Assembly: GCA_028554795.2 (NCBI GenBank)
Contig: CM068825.1
Coordinates: 155,611,053-155,675,052, forward strand
Reading direction: 5' to 3'
Length of the DNA: 64,000 bases
Source of the DNA: Sinohyriopsis cumingii
Taxonomy: Eukaryota > Mollusca > Bivalvia > Unionida > Unionidae
Shown: positions 62,405 to 64,000 of the stretch, piece after piece
Layout: every line of letters begins with the position of its first letter
Numbering within the stretch: position 1 is the first letter of the stretch
Translations under genes and position numbers: made by a program
The notes under the pieces: generated by a model
The model's database searches: none
The model's input: the letters and a program-made list of their open reading frames with translations, nothing else
What the model was told of the DNA's origin: nothing

Positions 62405-62839
62405 ACCCTTTTGTCAACTTTCAGTTTCACTTTCAGGTGGTGATGTAGTGGAACATATAAAATCCTGACAACTTATGTTCAATAAAAGAAAAACAACTTG
62501 TTTCATTTCTCTTACATAGTTTAAGATCTGGAGTCATAAAATATGCATGATTTATACTTTAGATATTAAAAATCATAAAAAGAAGCACTGAACATTGAGA
62601 AACCAATATAGAAATAAACATTGACAATGGATATTATGTCCACAATAATATTATATAAATTGTGGACAGATCTAGCAGCAGGCTAAGTACATAATGGGCC
62701 AATTTGGGTAGTCCAATTTAGTTATGGTCAGAGAACAATAGTGGACTTATTCTGCCATAAGATACATAATCCTAGAATCGATATGTGTAATGAGAAATTT
62801 GACGTTTGTTTGCTTGTAGGATAGAAGGGACATGGGTTG

Positions 62840-63040
62840 TCTATTGCCCTCGCCTTAACAGATCAATGACATCTCACCTCTGCCAGTGTGGGTTTGATTC
62901 TTGGCCAGTGTGGGTATGAGAAGGCTTATGAGTAGCTTTCTGTGGGTTTGTGGATTTTCCTGGGTTCTTCCTCCACCAAATATACTGGCTGCCAGGTATA
63001 TCCTGTCATGAGCTGAAAAATGGGGTTAAACATATAACAT
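62840..63040 (+). mobile_element. SINE family A, diverged
   Basis: Shares 'gacatctcacctctgccagt', 'gtgggttcttcctccacca' (with changes) and 'gctgaaaaatggggttaaac' with the copy at 1175; the head is badly decayed. Confidence 0.8.
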
Positions 63041-63532
63041 CCAACCAGTGCCACTCAGACATGATTTTGGCCTTCCATAAAAAAAGCTGAAATTTTTTAA
63101 AGTGGGGTTTGGGGGTCCTCCCCCAATGGGGTCTCGAGGGCAACACTCCTGATTCAGGGGTACAGGTGGCAGAAGGCCCTCGGCCAAAAATGCATTTCAC
63201 ATGCATAAAAATCTGCTCAGGGTGCAACTTATGATAAAAAAATAAACCAAAATAACCATTTGAGAAACTAATAAACTTGCCAAAAATGTTCAACTTGAGT
63301 TCAATAATTTTACAATATATATAGTCACATGAATTTGTTCTCCAATACTATTGAATCAGATGCTGAAGTTATTTCATGTGCATGTCAATGTTCACATCGT
63401 AATTAAGTCACAACAATTTATCAATTTTTACAGCAAATATATTATGCTTCTCTCTTTTCATAACAAATCTGTAAAATAAACACCCAAGTACATCAACTAG
63501 ATAAAAAAATAATCCCATACATTCACTTGTCT

Positions 63533-63954
63533 TTTTCTCCAATGGACACAACCTGTTGATATGCCAGTCGAGCTCTTTTTGCGGCTTTGGCAAAGAATTT
63601 TTTAGCCTTCCTTTTTGTCACCAATGACTTTTTTGGCTCAATGTGCAATCGTTTCTTTTCCTTCTCAATGAGAGCATTTCTCCTTTCAAGCTGGTGCTTG
63701 GCAACATGCAGTGCACATATTCTGATGGAGGGTTACATCTGTTCTCTCATGCAAGAAATCTTTCTTCTATAGTAATTAACTCCACTTTTTCCAGATGCCT
63801 TCTGAGCTTCAATTTTTCCATATGCAGCTTCTTTTGCAGGTGCTGTTCCAAGCTCTTCCAACTGCGATTACAGATCTTTATTGCTGAGATCACAAAATGC
63901 CAGTCCTCTAGTGTTTAGGTTTTTTATAAACTGACCAACTAAATTTCCATCAAC
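63533..63954 (-). pseudogene. Broken coding remnant of an unrecognised lysine-rich protein
   Basis: One minus-strand frame from about 63954 to TGA 63533-63535 reads like a real protein but has two in-frame TAA codons (after SNKDL and after MREQM). Visible text: GQFIKNLNTRGLAFCDL, QLEELGTAPAKEAAYGKI, KASGKSGVNYYRRK, LERRNALIEKEKKRL, EPKKSLVTKRKAKKFF. It is basic and helix-prone with coiled-coil character at the end. I cannot name the family. A decayed retrocopy or transposon protein is possible; the 5' part would lie beyond the window. Confidence 0.45.
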
Positions 63955-64000
63955 TTTTTACTCCAGCCATTCCCATTTCCATACATTTTTTAAACCTTTA

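Overview
The window is AT-rich, repeat-dense nuclear DNA of an invertebrate animal, most likely a mollusc. The main reasons are the large spliced gene with canonical GT/AG introns, the abundant non-LTR retrotransposon relics, and two tRNA-derived SINE families. The 3' part of one SINE (ending near 'gccgccatgtata...gcgttaaac') resembles molluscan SINEs known to me from memory. The species is not identifiable from the sequence alone. No bacterial-type operons, CRISPR arrays, rRNA genes or intact tRNA genes are visible.

Layout. 1-2.3 kb: an intronless C-type lectin copy with a premature stop, which looks like a processed retrocopy (AATAAA, then a genomic poly(A) tract) later split by a SINE with a perfect 13-bp target duplication; then the terminal exon of a cytosolic glutathione S-transferase. 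3.3-6.6 kb: a 5'-truncated, frameshifted LINE, interrupted by a 0.92-kb repeat that recurs at 43 and 54 kb. 9-18 kb: SINEs, microsatellites, a 3-kb array of 47-bp repeats with a 615-bp higher-order period, an older ~160-bp repeat family around it, and a 1.0-kb LTR-like element with a 5-bp target duplication. 18-26 kb: no gene recognised; SINEs and a 451-bp inverted-repeat transposon.

26.3-58.0 kb, minus strand: one complete conserved gene, STAMBP (AMSH), a JAMM/MPN+ zinc deubiquitinase of the endosomal ESCRT pathway. I assembled nine coding exons by splice sites and homology. They sum to 1,416 nt (471 codons plus stop) with consistent phases, and carry the N-terminal USP8-dimerisation/MIT-like region, a coiled coil, a STAM SH3-binding motif, the full JAMM zinc site and the second zinc site typical of AMSH. 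Six of its eight introns each contain a different minisatellite (36, 32, 48, 31, 25 and 40 bp). The largest is about 172 tandem 25-bp monomers with no length change and a 1,525-bp higher-order repeat.

58-64 kb: the probable STAMBP promoter side, more SINE and LINE relics, and at the right edge a broken coding remnant of an unrecognised lysine-rich protein. I found no multi-gene pathway and no convincing new defence or mobile system. The most notable content is the STAMBP gene model, the satellite architecture and several transposon insertions that can be ordered in time.
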